Shown piece after piece: positions 1-11,079 of a DNA stretch of 64,000 nucleotides (position 1 is the stretch's first letter; every line of letters starts with the position of its first letter). The notes below the pieces were generated by a model. It was given only the letters and a program-made list of their open reading frames with translations. It was not told the origin of the DNA and searched no databases. A program made the position numbers and the translations under genes. The DNA is from Siphonodentalium dalli. Lineage: Eukaryota > Mollusca > Scaphopoda > Gadilida > Siphonodentaliidae. The DNA is taken from the NCBI GenBank assembly GCA_032622095.1, contig CP136061.1, positions 236,919,815-236,983,814 on the forward strand. The letters are read 5' to 3'.

Positions 1-70
1 TGTGTTGGATTCTCGCAAATGTTTTTACGAGAATCCATATGGATACTACTAAAATATAATTAAATTTATG

Positions 71-134
71 GCCTGGAAAATTTACCCATAATTCTGCTGT
101 GTTTAAGGAGTCGATTACTTAGGGCATTACTGTA
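71..134. mobile_element. TA-flanked palindromic MITE, right arm
   Basis: Ends GGGCATTACTGTA and includes ACCCATAATTCTGCTGTG, as in the complete copy at 18392-18607. The left arm is not recognisable here. Confidence 0.75.
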
Positions 135-700
135 GAATATTCCGTTTATTAGGACTAACATTCAGTTTATTTGTATTGCAAGTGGGCCTACATGTATATT
201 ACTTATTAGTTAAACATTTCTAACACAGAACATCTCACAATATATATTCAACTTATTTTACAAATTACTGGGTTTAAGAATTAATTCAATTTACAATCAC
301 GTGATTTTATTTATTTTTAACTTACGATTGCTAGAATATTTTCGCCAGTATATGCCGATGTCACTTTGTGAGGTCAATTGAGTTTGCATACTTTTAAAAT
401 TATGTCAACACTGCAGTAAATGTCTCTTTTCACATTAAATTACTGCTTTCAATTGACAACTGATGTGGTTTTCAGAACAAATATCAAGTCTTCTAAGGAA
501 TAAACCTGTTTATTGTCATAATAGTGATATTTGATTACATTTAATTGTGGTTTTATTTGATCTGGTCGCTGATGCATAACTCATGTCATACAAATGGTAA
601 CGGGATGTTCCTGTACTAAAACTAGCATCTCGCTATCCCAATATCTTAACTGGTTTTAGCAGACTTGGACTATGCTTCTGGGAGGCAATAGTTCTTGTTA
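135..700. other. No feature recognised
   Basis: AT-rich sequence with no convincing frame, repeat or RNA signature. Confidence 0.5.
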
Positions 701-1085
701 AGGCGGATACCCCCCACGATGAAAATTGAAATATGGGCAGGTCGGAAACAAATTACTTGACAATTCTAACAAACGACGGACGAAAATCCAACATTTTCAG
801 ATAAAGAAAGAGGGATAACTCTAGAATGGAAAACGTCAATGAACACTCTTTCATATGCCCTCATGATGCCAAACCTGCATACCAAATTTCATAGAGATCC
901 GATAAGCCATGGTTGAGATATATGAACGGAGGGACAGAAATCCAACATTTCCAGATAAACAAAGAGGGATAAAGCCCTCCTGTTGACAAACCTGCATACC
1001 AAATTTCATTTGAGATCCAATCGCCCATGGTTGAGATATAAGAGCGGACAGACAGTGGATGTAATCCAGAACAATCTTCTGGGAT
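700..1085. repeat. Interspersed repeat with CCAAATTTCAT motif, copy 1
   Basis: Two diverged direct units containing CATACCAAATTTCAT, GAGATCC and GGTTGAGATATA, ending near GAGCGGACAGACAG. The same family in the same orientation is at 62280-62760. Open frames over it are repeat-derived. Confidence 0.75.
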
Positions 1086-1249
1086 GGGCGGGTACAATTA
1101 TTTGTTCTCAAGAAATCCCTCGCTGATTTTTGAGAGCCTAATAGATCTCTTTTATTGTAAGCAATTTTTTGCAAAACAAAATATCATTGCCTTTTTAGCT
1201 CAACTTTACAATGTAAAGTTTGAGCTATTGTCATGGGTTGGCGTCCATG

Positions 1250-1860
1250 CGCGATTCAACAATTTCCTTTGGCACGCCCTACAGGCCGCATCCCTTATCC
1301 GATCTTCACCAAACTTCATATGTAGCTATAGATAGGGTGACCTAGATGGGAATTTTTCAGAATTTCGATGAGTAACATGGCCACCAGCAGCCATCTTGGA
1401 TTTTAAATTTGAAACCATTGCACAACCTTCAGCCCGTATTTATGGCCGGATCATTTTATAATTTTGCAAGCACGATTGTGATCACCTGTAGATGGGAGCT
1501 ATCAAATTTGAATGATTTTCGATGAAAAACATGGCCGCCAGCAGCCATCTTGGATTTTACTCTTTGCATGACTAAATCATTTGGCACACCCTACAGACCA
1601 CAACCCTCATCCGATAATCACCAAACTTCATATGGATCTTCGGGGTGACCTCTAGATGGGAGCCTCCTATTTTGACAAAAATTTGTTGAAAAACATGGCC
1701 GCAAGCAGCCATCTTGGAATTTACTCTTTGTATGACTAAATACTTCGGCACACCCTACAGGCCACATCTCTCATCCGATCGTCACCAAACTTCATATGGA
1801 TCTTCAGGGTGACCTCTAGATGGGAATCTCCTATTTTTACCGAAATTTGTTCAAAAACAA
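1250..1860. repeat. Tandem repeat of about 155-165 bp (CATGGCCGC / CACCAAACTTCATATGG family)
   Basis: About four diverged units carrying AACATGGCCGCCAGCAGCCA, TTTACTCTTTG, GGCACACCCTACAG and CACCAAACTTCATATGGATC. Further copies lie at 3450-3660 and 4480-4790. Confidence 0.8.
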
Positions 1861-1898
1861 TATTTTCCTAAAAAAAGTTAAATATATATCTCCTAGAA

Positions 1899-3451
1899 GT
1901 ATCTTGCCCACTGAACTATATGGTATATTATCCCAAGTAGGAGGGGTTAACTCTCCGAGTTAAAAAAAAAAAACGTACGAAATTCTATGGTACATATCTT
2001 CTGTCATGTTCATGACCCGTGTAATCACGTGATTTCTGACACGTAGTGAAGGAATCGCCATATTTTTTATCCCCAGTAGGACATTCCTCGTGAGCGGGGT
2101 GGGTGCGAAACCCTGGGAGGGAGCTCAGCGTTCAGTGGGCAAGATACTTCTAGGAGATATATATTTTACTTTTTTAGGAAAATATTGTATCTCCGTCAAA
2201 GGTATCTTGCCCACTGAACTATATGGTAAAGCATAGAATTTTCTAACAGGTGGAGGCCACGAGGAAACAAAAACACCGCTATGCATCTGAATCAAAGAAC
2301 TGGATTGACCTGATAACCTACAATATATACATACACATGCACATACATATAGATATATATGTATATACATATATATATATATATACACACATGCACAATA
2401 GGACCATAAGCCAATGTAATATTCCATCCTAAACTAATACCTGTCAGCACTCTCAAACGAACAAAAAGTGGCCACTTAAGAGTTTAAGACCCCTGCAAGT
2501 AAAGTAAATAGCTTCAGAAGACCTGGAGATGGATACGACATTCGCATCGGAACTTAGGGCTAATAATGTATCAGCCGAGTACTTGCCGGGAAAGGTACGG
2601 GTAAAACCTCGAAACGAGGGAAGCGACTTCAAGGGGAGCTACGGGGAAGGCGATTCATGAGCCTGGTCTTACCTCGATTAGCAGTCCTGTGAAAGTAATT
2701 AATGTGATTGCGAACAATCACAAATACACCTGTTGTGTTATGTTACCATGTGGCAACCAAGGCAGTAACGGCCCCATTGTTAATCATCCAGGGTGAAAAA
2801 GGTTCAAAGTGACATTCGGGATTTTACAATCCTATCAGCCTATTTCACAAGCGTTTAAACACTGCTTTTTCCGTCAGTTGTACACCAGACGATGATTGTC
2901 AACGTATAAAGAAAGCCGTCAAACGAAAAAATGAACTCGAAAATAAGTCACCTAATTTCGTGATACCTTTAACCACCGTCAACGCACGTGGTAACTTAAA
3001 TAACACGTCACATGTATGCCATAGATTTGTTATAAAGAAAACGATCAGCGTCTTTAGTCTTAACTAAAAAATCTAAAATTCCGATATTATTATATTCGGA
3101 ACAAACCGTCAGAATCTTTATGTGAATCGTTACATAATTTTCAACTATAAGCAAAGAAATAATGTTTGTATAAAACAAAAACAAAACTGTTTTTGCTATA
3201 CAAACTGCAACTTAGCTTCGTATTCTTTGTGAGAGATTCTTTTTGCACCCGTCCTGGTGAGGAGGGAAAAAAAATATGGCGATTCCTTCACTACGTGTCA
3301 GAAATCACGTGATTACACGGGTCATGAACATGACAGAAGATATGTACCATAGAATTTCGTACATTTTTTTTTTTCAACTCGGAGAGTTAACCCCTCCTAC
3401 TTGGGATAATATACCATATAGTTCAGTGGGCAAGATACCTTTGACGGAGAT
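1899..3451. mobile_element. Non-autonomous element with about 175-bp terminal inverted repeats
   Basis: The left arm, from GTATCTTGCCCACTGAACTA at 1899 to about 2075, returns inverted at about 3262-3451 with very few differences. Shared inner landmarks are AGTAGGAGGGGTTAACTC and AATCACGTGATTTC. A partial extra copy of the terminus (2128-2227) and a TA-rich microsatellite (2318-2386) lie inside. No transposase-like frame is visible between the arms. I could not fix a target duplication. Confidence 0.75.
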
Positions 3452-3660
3452 ACATGGCCACCAGCAGCCATCTTGGATTTCAAATTTGAATTCCTCGGCA
3501 CACCCCGGAGCCCGCATTTATTGCATAATTGATTTGAAAATTTACAGGCATGTTTAGGATCACCTGTAGATGGGAGCTATAAAATTTGAACAATTTTCGA
3601 TGAAAAACATGGTGCCGGCAGCTATCTTGGATTTTACTCTTTGGAAAACATGGCCGCCAG
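3450..3660. repeat. Further units of the CATGGCC / TTTACTCTTTG repeat
   Basis: Diverged copies of the 1250-1860 repeat, abutting the right end of the inverted-repeat element. Confidence 0.7.
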
Positions 3661-3783
3661 CAGAGCTGTTAAGTTTCACGGATTGTCTGTGAGACTCCCT
3701 GATTGCCACTGCAATTCCGCAAATACGGATAACCCCCAATATCTCCCGGATTCAGCAAAACTCCGCATTCAAATAAAAAAAAA

Positions 3784-3822
3784 CAACGATGTTTTCTTAT
3801 TTTTCGAATAAGAAAACGTCGT
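3784..3822. repeat. Short perfect hairpin
   Basis: The arm ACGATGTTTTCTTATT pairs with AATAAGAAAACGTCGT around TTTCG with one mismatch. Function unknown; probably a degenerate MITE centre. Confidence 0.5.
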
Positions 3823-3945
3823 GGGGATTTCCCAAATGACAGGAGATTTCCTTATTTCCGGTACCGTAAATAACCACTCATCAACATTCACTTTTGATTT
3901 CCCCTCTGATTGATTACTGATATTAATTGATTTTCACACTCTGGT

Positions 3946-4380
3946 GAAGCCACTGAAGTGTACATTTCGTTTGCGGGTAAAAATGTAAGACGGTCATTTT
4001 GTACTTTCGTTTTCACCCATTCATGTCCGGTTGTAACCTTTGTAACTCGGGTTCGTTTTTACTTATTTTAAACGAAGTTTCTGCTTCTTAAATTTGTTTA
4101 ATAAATTGTGGAATGTGTGCATTTCTTTTGGGGGTTAAACAGTAAGACGAGTCCATTTTGTAGTTTATTCCGATTTGTTTACTTTCGGTTTCGCGCATAT
4201 CCGGCTGTATCCGGTGAAAATCTGAGTATTTTCACTTAGTTTATACGAAGTGTCTGCTTCTTTCTCTTCAATAAATGGTGGTATCTCCCACTCACAGCAG
4301 CTCTATTACAACTACCAACATAACATTTCATTACCATTTTATTTAGGTCTATATATTTATAAAATAAACAGAAACTCATA
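3946..4380. repeat. Interspersed repeat, copy 1 (second copy 23680-24110)
   Basis: Shares long blocks with 23680-24110: ACGGTCATTTTGTACTTTCG, CCGGTTGTAACCTTTGTAA and TTTAGGTCTATATATTTATA. The internal sub-block GAGTCCATTTTGTA is repeated. Mobile origin is likely, but the ends are not defined. Confidence 0.75.
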
Positions 4381-4479
4381 AAAACTATGTAATCTTCATC
4401 ATAAAAATGATTTTTGGAACATGAACATATTTGAGCATACCTCCTGCAAAAATCTCCCAGATTGACATTTTCAAAACTT

Positions 4480-4790
4480 AACAGGTCTGGCCGCCAGTGT
4501 GCCATCTTAGAATTTACTCTTTGTATGACTAAATCATTCGGCACACCCTACAGACCACATCCCTCATCCGATCATCCCCAAAACTTCATATGGATCTTCG
4601 GGGTGATCTCCAGATGGGAGCCTCCTATTTTGACCGAAATTCAATGAAAAACATGGCCACCAGCTTCCATTTGGAATTTACTCTTTGTATTACTAAATCC
4701 TTTGGCAAACACTACAGACCACATCTCTCTCATCCGATCATCACCAAACTTCATATGGATTTTCGGGGTGACCTCTGGTTTACTTTCCTT
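4480..4790. repeat. Further units of the CACCAAACTTCATATGG repeat
   Basis: Two diverged units of the family described at 1250-1860. Confidence 0.75.
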
Positions 4791-5560
4791 CTTCTTTATC
4801 ATTCTATTCATTGCTCAGCAAAAAATTAACTCATTCCCAAGTTGAGCTACAGTGTCATTAACACTTTCATTTGCATTATCATGAGTTGTGAAAATCTAAA
4901 AAAGCATACAGTCCTCAATAGTAGACAAAGAGTGACAAGGCCGCTCATCAAGTATTTTTGCCCATAAAAGTGAATTTGTCCAACCGAGAATCGATCACTA
5001 AAATTTTAAGAACTAAAAAATCTGACAGATCGAGTTTTCAAAATATATCGAGATATTTTTGTAAAAGATACATATATAAAATATGAATGGAATCGGTTGA
5101 CGTTTGTTCAAGTTATCAAACTAATGGTACTTAAATTGCTAAAAATACACAAACTAAGGGTCATAACTGTTGTAATTTAATTGCATGTGAAAGAGCCATA
5201 TACCAAATATGAATGAAATTGGTTTAGGTTTGTTCAACTCATCGCGCTAACGTCATAAAAGTGCTAGAAATTTAACTAAGGGCCGTAAATTAGGTCGCAC
5301 ATACCAAATATTATCGGAATCAATAAATAAATGGCCATGTTATATAGGTTTAACCATTTCGAATTGTACTACCGCAAAATAAAATAACAATTTGAGTTAC
5401 AAAGAATATCTGATATAGATATAGCCCTAATTTCAATGCCAAAATGAGGTCATTTTATTATGTCTTGGCCATAGCGAGTCATTGCTGACTATATACACTT
5501 TTGCATGGACTATGGATTTTTATGCGTTAATAAGCAGTCATTGAGTCGTGGTCATATTGG
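4791..5560. other. AT-rich, faint tandem repeat only
   Basis: At 5080-5330 there are old units with ATACCAAATATGAATG and TTTGTTCAA. No gene seen. Confidence 0.45.
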
Positions 5561-5571
5561 ATGCATCCCGC

Positions 5572-5714
5572 CCCCGTTCCGTCATTTTAGTGCTACAGGT
5601 TATGGAGTAGAATTTCATATATGGAGCTTTTGAATATTCATGAATTCCATATATGGAATCCTACTCCAGAACTTTGACCTGTAGCACTAAAACGACGGAA
5701 TGGGTGCTGGATGG
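5572..5714. mobile_element. Palindromic MITE of about 143 bp
   Basis: CCCGTTCCGTCATTTTAGTG near the left end pairs with CACTAAAACGACGGAATGGG at the right. The centre is another hairpin around CATATATGGA / TCCATATATGG. No coding capacity. Confidence 0.7.
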
Positions 5715-6690
5715 AGGCAATATGGCTGCGACTCGGTGACAAGGCTTACAACTACACTGTGACCTCTGTGGCACCGCATTTATATGCGGTAAAGGAACCT
5801 TGGTTTATATTCATTGACTGTGGGTACACTGTACATGTAGCTAACTGCTGACTGTTTCATTTGTGTTGCAATCATACTGGAAGTTACTGTTTCATATAAG
5901 TTGATGATTAGATGCGTTTTGACCACACACTCCTCTGGTTGTCTTGTGCCGAAATGTGGCCTAACTGGGGTGCCACCCTGGTCGATGAGTCATTTACTTG
6001 GGGCAGTAGAGTAACAGTATATTTCAGTATTAACCCAAACTTTAGGGTGGGATGGTATAAAAAAATCCTCATCATTGAATTGAATTTCATGAATTGTTTG
6101 TGAATTATGGACCAGAAACTAAACTCCTGGAAAATTTAAAATTAAAGCATCATAAAGCCCTAGAATTGCTCTCCAGGAATTGGATTTTTCAAAATTTTCC
6201 AAGGGAGCTCCACCACCAATAGGAAGGGGACACCCCTTCCAATAACCACCCCAGCTCAGGCCAACGGCCTTCGGATATGGCTGCGGCATATAAACAGGTG
6301 TCCCCAAATTATCCCTGGATATGTCACTGTTACATTATAGAACTGTTTTTCACAAGGGCATATAAAAATGACAGGCTATCTGTCCATTGCAGGCAAATGG
6401 TATAACAACACCAAGTTTAGATGCTAATTGCCAAATTGGCACAGTATTGGGAAATCACTGTATGGTTTCTCTGTTTCTACTAATGCTAAGAACCAGACAA
6501 TGTTTCATAAAATGCGCCACCCCCTTGCACTCACCACTACTGAATGCTTAAATTAGCGTAGGTTGCATTTAGACACACTCTATTTGTGATGTCAAAAACG
6601 AAAACGGGGGACTTTGACACAGTTGCAGGAGACATCATGATCATGATCATCAATCATCATGTTTTCTGAAGTCACGCAATTTTTCGGACG
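5715..6690. other. No gene recognised
   Basis: Short frames on both strands look accidental. Confidence 0.4.
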
Positions 6691-6694
6691 ATAA

Positions 6695-6994
6695 TTTCAA
6701 ATTCGAGTGACCAAAGAAGATGTACCAGAGAATAAATCGGGAGAAGTAGTTGATGTATTCTCGGTGCTGATGACAAGTTGCAAGGAGGTGGTGTTGCCCA
6801 GTAAGACAAATGTGAAAAACAAACGTAACAAATTGTGCAATTCATTCATTGACTGGTTGAAAACAAAGTGGGCTTCCGAAAGGTCAGCGTTGACAGTGTG
6901 GGTCGGCAATATGTGGCTATTGTATGTAATGCACTCTGGTTTGTGGATCAGCACTATTCCAAACTTCAAGATTTTTATGAAAGTCTGTGATTAA
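6695..6994 (+). CDS. Hypothetical open frame with nearby polyadenylation signal
   Basis: About 98 codons are open from 6695 to a TGA at 6992-6994. A polyadenylation-type AATAAA follows at about 7000, next to a T-rich stretch. The product has a lysine-rich middle (SKTNVKNKRNK) and a Trp-rich end (DWLKTKW, WVGNMWLLYVM). I do not recognise it. No clear start codon: the frame begins after a stop and its first candidate is GTG, so it could be a 3' exon of an unrelated plus-strand gene, a retrocopy, or chance. Confidence 0.2.
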   Translation, partial: FQIRVTKEDVPENKSGEVVDVFSVLMTSCKEVVLPSKTNVKNKRNKLCNSFIDWLKTKWASERSALTVWVGNMWLLYVMHSGLWISTIPNFKIFMKVCD

Positions 6995-7621
6995 TTAGAA
7001 AATAAACCTTTTATTTCATAAATTATTGTTGTGATTTAATATTATCAATTCATGTGTAGTCCAGTGGAACTCCTTCCAATAAAGCTTGATCTGGCTGGTG
7101 GTCACCCTGAGTTACATCAAATTTCACCGATGTAGTTTCCACATCTTCTGCCATGAGTGAATAACTCAAACTGTTTCCTCTATACAACTTTATTACAAAT
7201 CTAGATTATTAAGGGGATATATGATGGTCAGCTTCCCTGCTTCAGTATATTGCCCATATCCAGTATTATTCCTCATATCCAGTATTATTCCTTAATATGG
7301 GACTCCGATAAATATTATATATATAAATACCTGCCTCACCACAAAATTAATTTGAAAAAAATAATAAATATAAATAACTGCCTCCCTCATCACTTTGAAA
7401 AAAAAAATCCCTGAGAAACAAACTATTAAGTTTATATGGCCTTACTGCCAACAAATATAGAACATTTGTACAGTAATTCCCTCCAAATGGTGACGTCAAC
7501 TACTGATTGCTATCCTGATTAATACAACACAACACAATCGGAAAGCAACCCCTATTATGAACACAATAACCCAAGTCCTATAACTATTGCGTAATAAATA
7601 AGCCAAAAAACAAATAAATAA

Positions 7622-8982
7622 GGCCAAAAAAAAAAGGGTTTTGATTCTCGGGCAATTTTTTTTGAGAATCGATGAGGGAGCGAGGGTTTTATTTTTATTT
7701 TTTATTTTTGTTATGGGGATAATGCCCATAGTTAGCATGGGTTATTATACCTTCCCAGGTTAAGAAAATCTAAGGAGAACATTGTTTTGATATAAACTAA
7801 TGTATTCCACTATAAAGAATGACCAATTATCACATTATACTACCCGTACATCATATATATATTGTTGGTATATTTGATATATGTATGTACCTTCTTATAG
7901 TATATATCTCTTTATATCAGACCTGTTTACTTTCATAATTGGAAATAGGGAGATTTGTCCTCAGAAATAGGGAGATTTAGTGAAAAATAGGGAGATTTTT
8001 TTCAATGTCAGTAACATGGAAAACACTTCATATTTTTTATTTAAATGTCATAGACTGTTTGTTGCTACTGTTTGTTGATTTAATTTTAGTTTGCATCTGC
8101 CACACCTCAGTTACATGTTTCTTGATTTTCTGCATTCAAAGGCACACCCTTTCGGTAGTATTCAGTTTAGTATCTATGATCTATGCACAATTAACGGCCT
8201 TGACACCGACTACCGAGTGTCTCTAATTTATAAAATCACTGAATCATTGGGAATAAAATTACGATTTTTCGGTTATGGATCACGCTTTATTTCCAACAAG
8301 CCAAAATACAACGAATAAAAATATATTTGCACACTATAAAATGGTGCTCTCGGATAATTTTGTCGCCAAATATATTCAGTAACATCGGTGAATTTAACTT
8401 AATTAAAGAGAATACGCATGGACAGATTTGTTTGAGGTCCGTTCGATTCTCGTTCTCTGTTATAAAACACGGAATACAACAAAGACGGAAACGGAACTAA
8501 AACAATCAAAGTTTAAATTTGGATTATACATTTTATATCTATCTATATACTTTAATATTTATCCATCTATACTATAGTAACTATATATGCTAGCCATAAA
8601 AACTTCAAATACTATTAAATTAAACTAGCATACACATCGCCAATACGCACCATATTTCTTTCCGGTTTGCGTTCCCGAAATTGGAAATCATTATTGTTTA
8701 CAGCACGGAAACACATTTGGGGTTTGGGCAGCTTGTGGTGACAATATACCTGGTAGTTATCGTTGCCTAGTGTCTGTTGTTGAATACCAACACATACACC
8801 ATTGTATGTCTATCATATTCGATGTTTGAAACATAATTAATTTCTCTTTTCTAGTTTCCCATTTTCGTGTTATCATTTGACAGCATCGGTCAATTTGAAA
8901 ATCGTAATAAAATGCTTCAACGCAGACCTTTTTTCCAGACGTGGCTATGCCCGAGAATCAAAACCCTTTTTTTTTTTTGGCC
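7622..8982. mobile_element. Harbinger-like non-autonomous element, 1.36 kb, TAA target duplication
   Basis: Starts GGCCAAAAAAAAAAGGG and ends CCCTTTTTTTTTTTTGGCC, with TAA on both sides (7619-7621, 8983-8985). Subterminal TTTTGATTCTCGGGC occurs inverted at both ends. A 3-bp TWA duplication and GG-CC termini are typical of PIF/Harbinger. No transposase was found. A short triplicated AAATAGGGAGATTT motif lies at 7945-7998. Related copies are at 22162-22599 and 50766-52595. Confidence 0.75.
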
Positions 8983-9040
8983 TAATATCTCCACCAGTTG
9001 TCCGGCTATCTCCGTCGCTATTCCTCATATGACGACATAT

Positions 9041-9134
9041 GAATGGCAACAAGCCATATTTCCGACTAAATCCTGAAAAGTTACCCATAATTCTGCTTTG
9101 GTTAAGAGGTCGATTAATTAGAGCATTACTGTAG
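9041..9134. mobile_element. TA-flanked palindromic MITE, right arm
   Basis: Contains GAATGGCAACAAGCCATATT and ends AGCATTACTGTA; half of the 18392-18607 family. Confidence 0.75.
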
Positions 9135-10070
9135 ATAACTGCACATAAAACGAAATAATATACGATAATTTATTAATACATAGTGGTAGAATATACTTAA
9201 TAATATTCCAAAGCCTTCATCTGTGAGTTCCTTTAGGAGAACAATTACAGGGCCTACGTAAAATATGGACATTGCTTTATAATAACAACACACAGTGATA
9301 TATATAATAACATGCTAAAGACGTTTTATTATTGAGAACTACAATGTATTTCGGCAAAGTCATTGCATTCCCAGTATTATCCCATAACACGGCAAACTTC
9401 AAAAGCCGCGATCGATTTTCATGATCGCTTAACTTTATATGCTATCGTTGTGTATCTATGCATTATCAATCAGTTAACACGTGATCGGTCATGTGACTAT
9501 GCTTCTGTTTACATGTGGCAATCATGTGATTGCACCCATCTACAACACAAAATCTTTGGAATTTTTTTTAATCGTTATAAAAATAAGATTAGCCACGAAA
9601 AATTAGATTATATGCGCATAATTGACACTATATATGTATATATATTATCAGTATATTGAAAGAAAATACTATATTTTTTCAGAATCATATTCATTTAAAA
9701 AATCTTGCTATAAGCCTGTGACCTTGAGACTGTTAGTGAGTATGTAATTGTTTCGTATATTAGCGCATGCATCAATGACTTCAGCATAGATAAAAGTGGT
9801 GTTATGATAACAGTGTCAAACCTAGTGACCCATTTTCAACTACCTGGAAGCTCAGTAGATTAAAACAGTCGCAATAAGACGTGAATCTTAGTGCATATAC
9901 AGCGCGAATCCAATTGGTTTCTCGTAATATTTGTTGATTGAATATTTACATGAATCCATTTGTGTTTAATTATAAGCCCTGATTATTGAGGTGACTAATG
10001 GGCGAACATCACAATCTTCAACATCGGGAAACTTCAATCTGATCCCAGTCTCCTATAGCAATTGAGACCT
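9135..10070. other. No feature recognised
   Basis: AT-rich. A 98-codon plus-strand frame at 9363-9659 shows no domain features. Confidence 0.4.
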
Positions 10071-10072
10071 AA

Positions 10073-10165
10073 GCAGAATGTGGTCCCCAGAGGGTGAATT
10101 TGGTTACGCTAGCCCGCTGTGCAAGATTGCGTCACTAAATTTACCCTCTGGGGACCTCATTCAGC
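10073..10165. mobile_element. Single hairpin of the AATGAGGTCCCCAGAGGGT family
   Basis: An imperfect palindrome of about 93 bp: GGTCCCCAGAGGGTGAATTT pairs with AAATTTACCCTCTGGGGACC around a GC-rich loop. Confidence 0.75.
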
Positions 10166-10390
10166 AATATTTCAAGGCTTGAGTAGAGAGCGCAGTTCCT
10201 AGATTTGATAAGACTTACCCTTCTTGGATATCCTAGCTTGTCTGAGTCTGATCGCACCGACAAGTACGCTGACCTCATCATAAGTATAGGAGCCTGTACA
10301 CAGCCGTGGAATCAATGTAACTGATAAATACTCCCAAACCTCATCTATTTTCTGAATCTAGAAAAAAGTTGGCAGGTTATAGGATGAAGA

Positions 10391-10645
10391 CAAGCCTTGA
10401 AATAGTGTGTCTGTCATTTGCAGAATGAGGTCCCCAGAGGGTGAATTTAGTGATGCTACCCCACATAGTGGGCTAGCATCACCAAATTCACCCTCTGGGG
10501 ACCTCATTATGCTTACAACTCAGCAGAATGAGGTTCCCAGAGGGTGAATTTGGTGATGCTAACCCGCTATGCGGGGTAGCATCACTAAATTCTCCCTCTG
10601 GGGACCTCATTCTGCAAATGACAGACAAACTATTTCAAGGCTTGG
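10391..10645. mobile_element. Dual-hairpin MITE, copy 1
   Basis: Outer inverted ends (CAAGCCTTGAAATAGTGTG and CAAACTATTTCAAGGCTTG) enclose two successive palindromes of about 90 bp (10421-10512, 10523-10616). Each has GGTCCCCAGAGGG / CCCTCTGGGGACC stems and a GATGCTA ... TAGCATC inner stem. The same two-hairpin layout recurs at 26328-26571. Confidence 0.8.
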
Positions 10646-10756
10646 ATGAAGAATCGCTTGGTTACTTGCAAATTGGAAAGGATTGTGATGTGTGGTCTAT
10701 TTCTCACGAAAGTTTGTGGAAATGAATACCATTTGGAACATTTACACCAATATTAA

Positions 10757-10940
10757 ACTTAACCCTTCCTTGACTGGAGCTTCCTGAAATTTTGAGAAAA
10801 CCCTGTGCCAATGCAATCTCTTATATATGCCAGTCTCCCATATTTACCTTGACCTTGTAAGCCAGTGCAGTCTATTGTATATGCGAAGCTCTCTATGGGA
10901 GATTGGCATATATAAGAGAATGCACTGGCACAGCTATATG
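10757..10940. mobile_element. TTAA-type dual-hairpin MITE remnant
   Basis: TTAACCCTTCCTTGACTGG at the left, then CCTGTGCCAATGCAATCTC and its inverse (GAGAATGCACTGGCAC) at the right. Same family as 17806-18075. The right TTAA terminus is missing. Confidence 0.6.
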
Positions 10941-11079
10941 CATCAATCTGATGTATGTCATGCTCTATGAAAATTCCAGAACTTTATGTCTAATTAATTT
11001 ACTTTGCCTTTTATGATATAGCAGCTTAAAGACATATTATGTTCAGGTGTGTGAAGCTAATAACTTAGTATTCTAGTGC

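Noticed and set aside
2125-2432. Frames over the TA-rich stretch inside the 1899-3451 element
   Set aside because: Low-complexity translation of a microsatellite.
8445-8460. tRNA-like B-box (GTTCGATTC)
   Set aside because: No A-box or cloverleaf can be built upstream.
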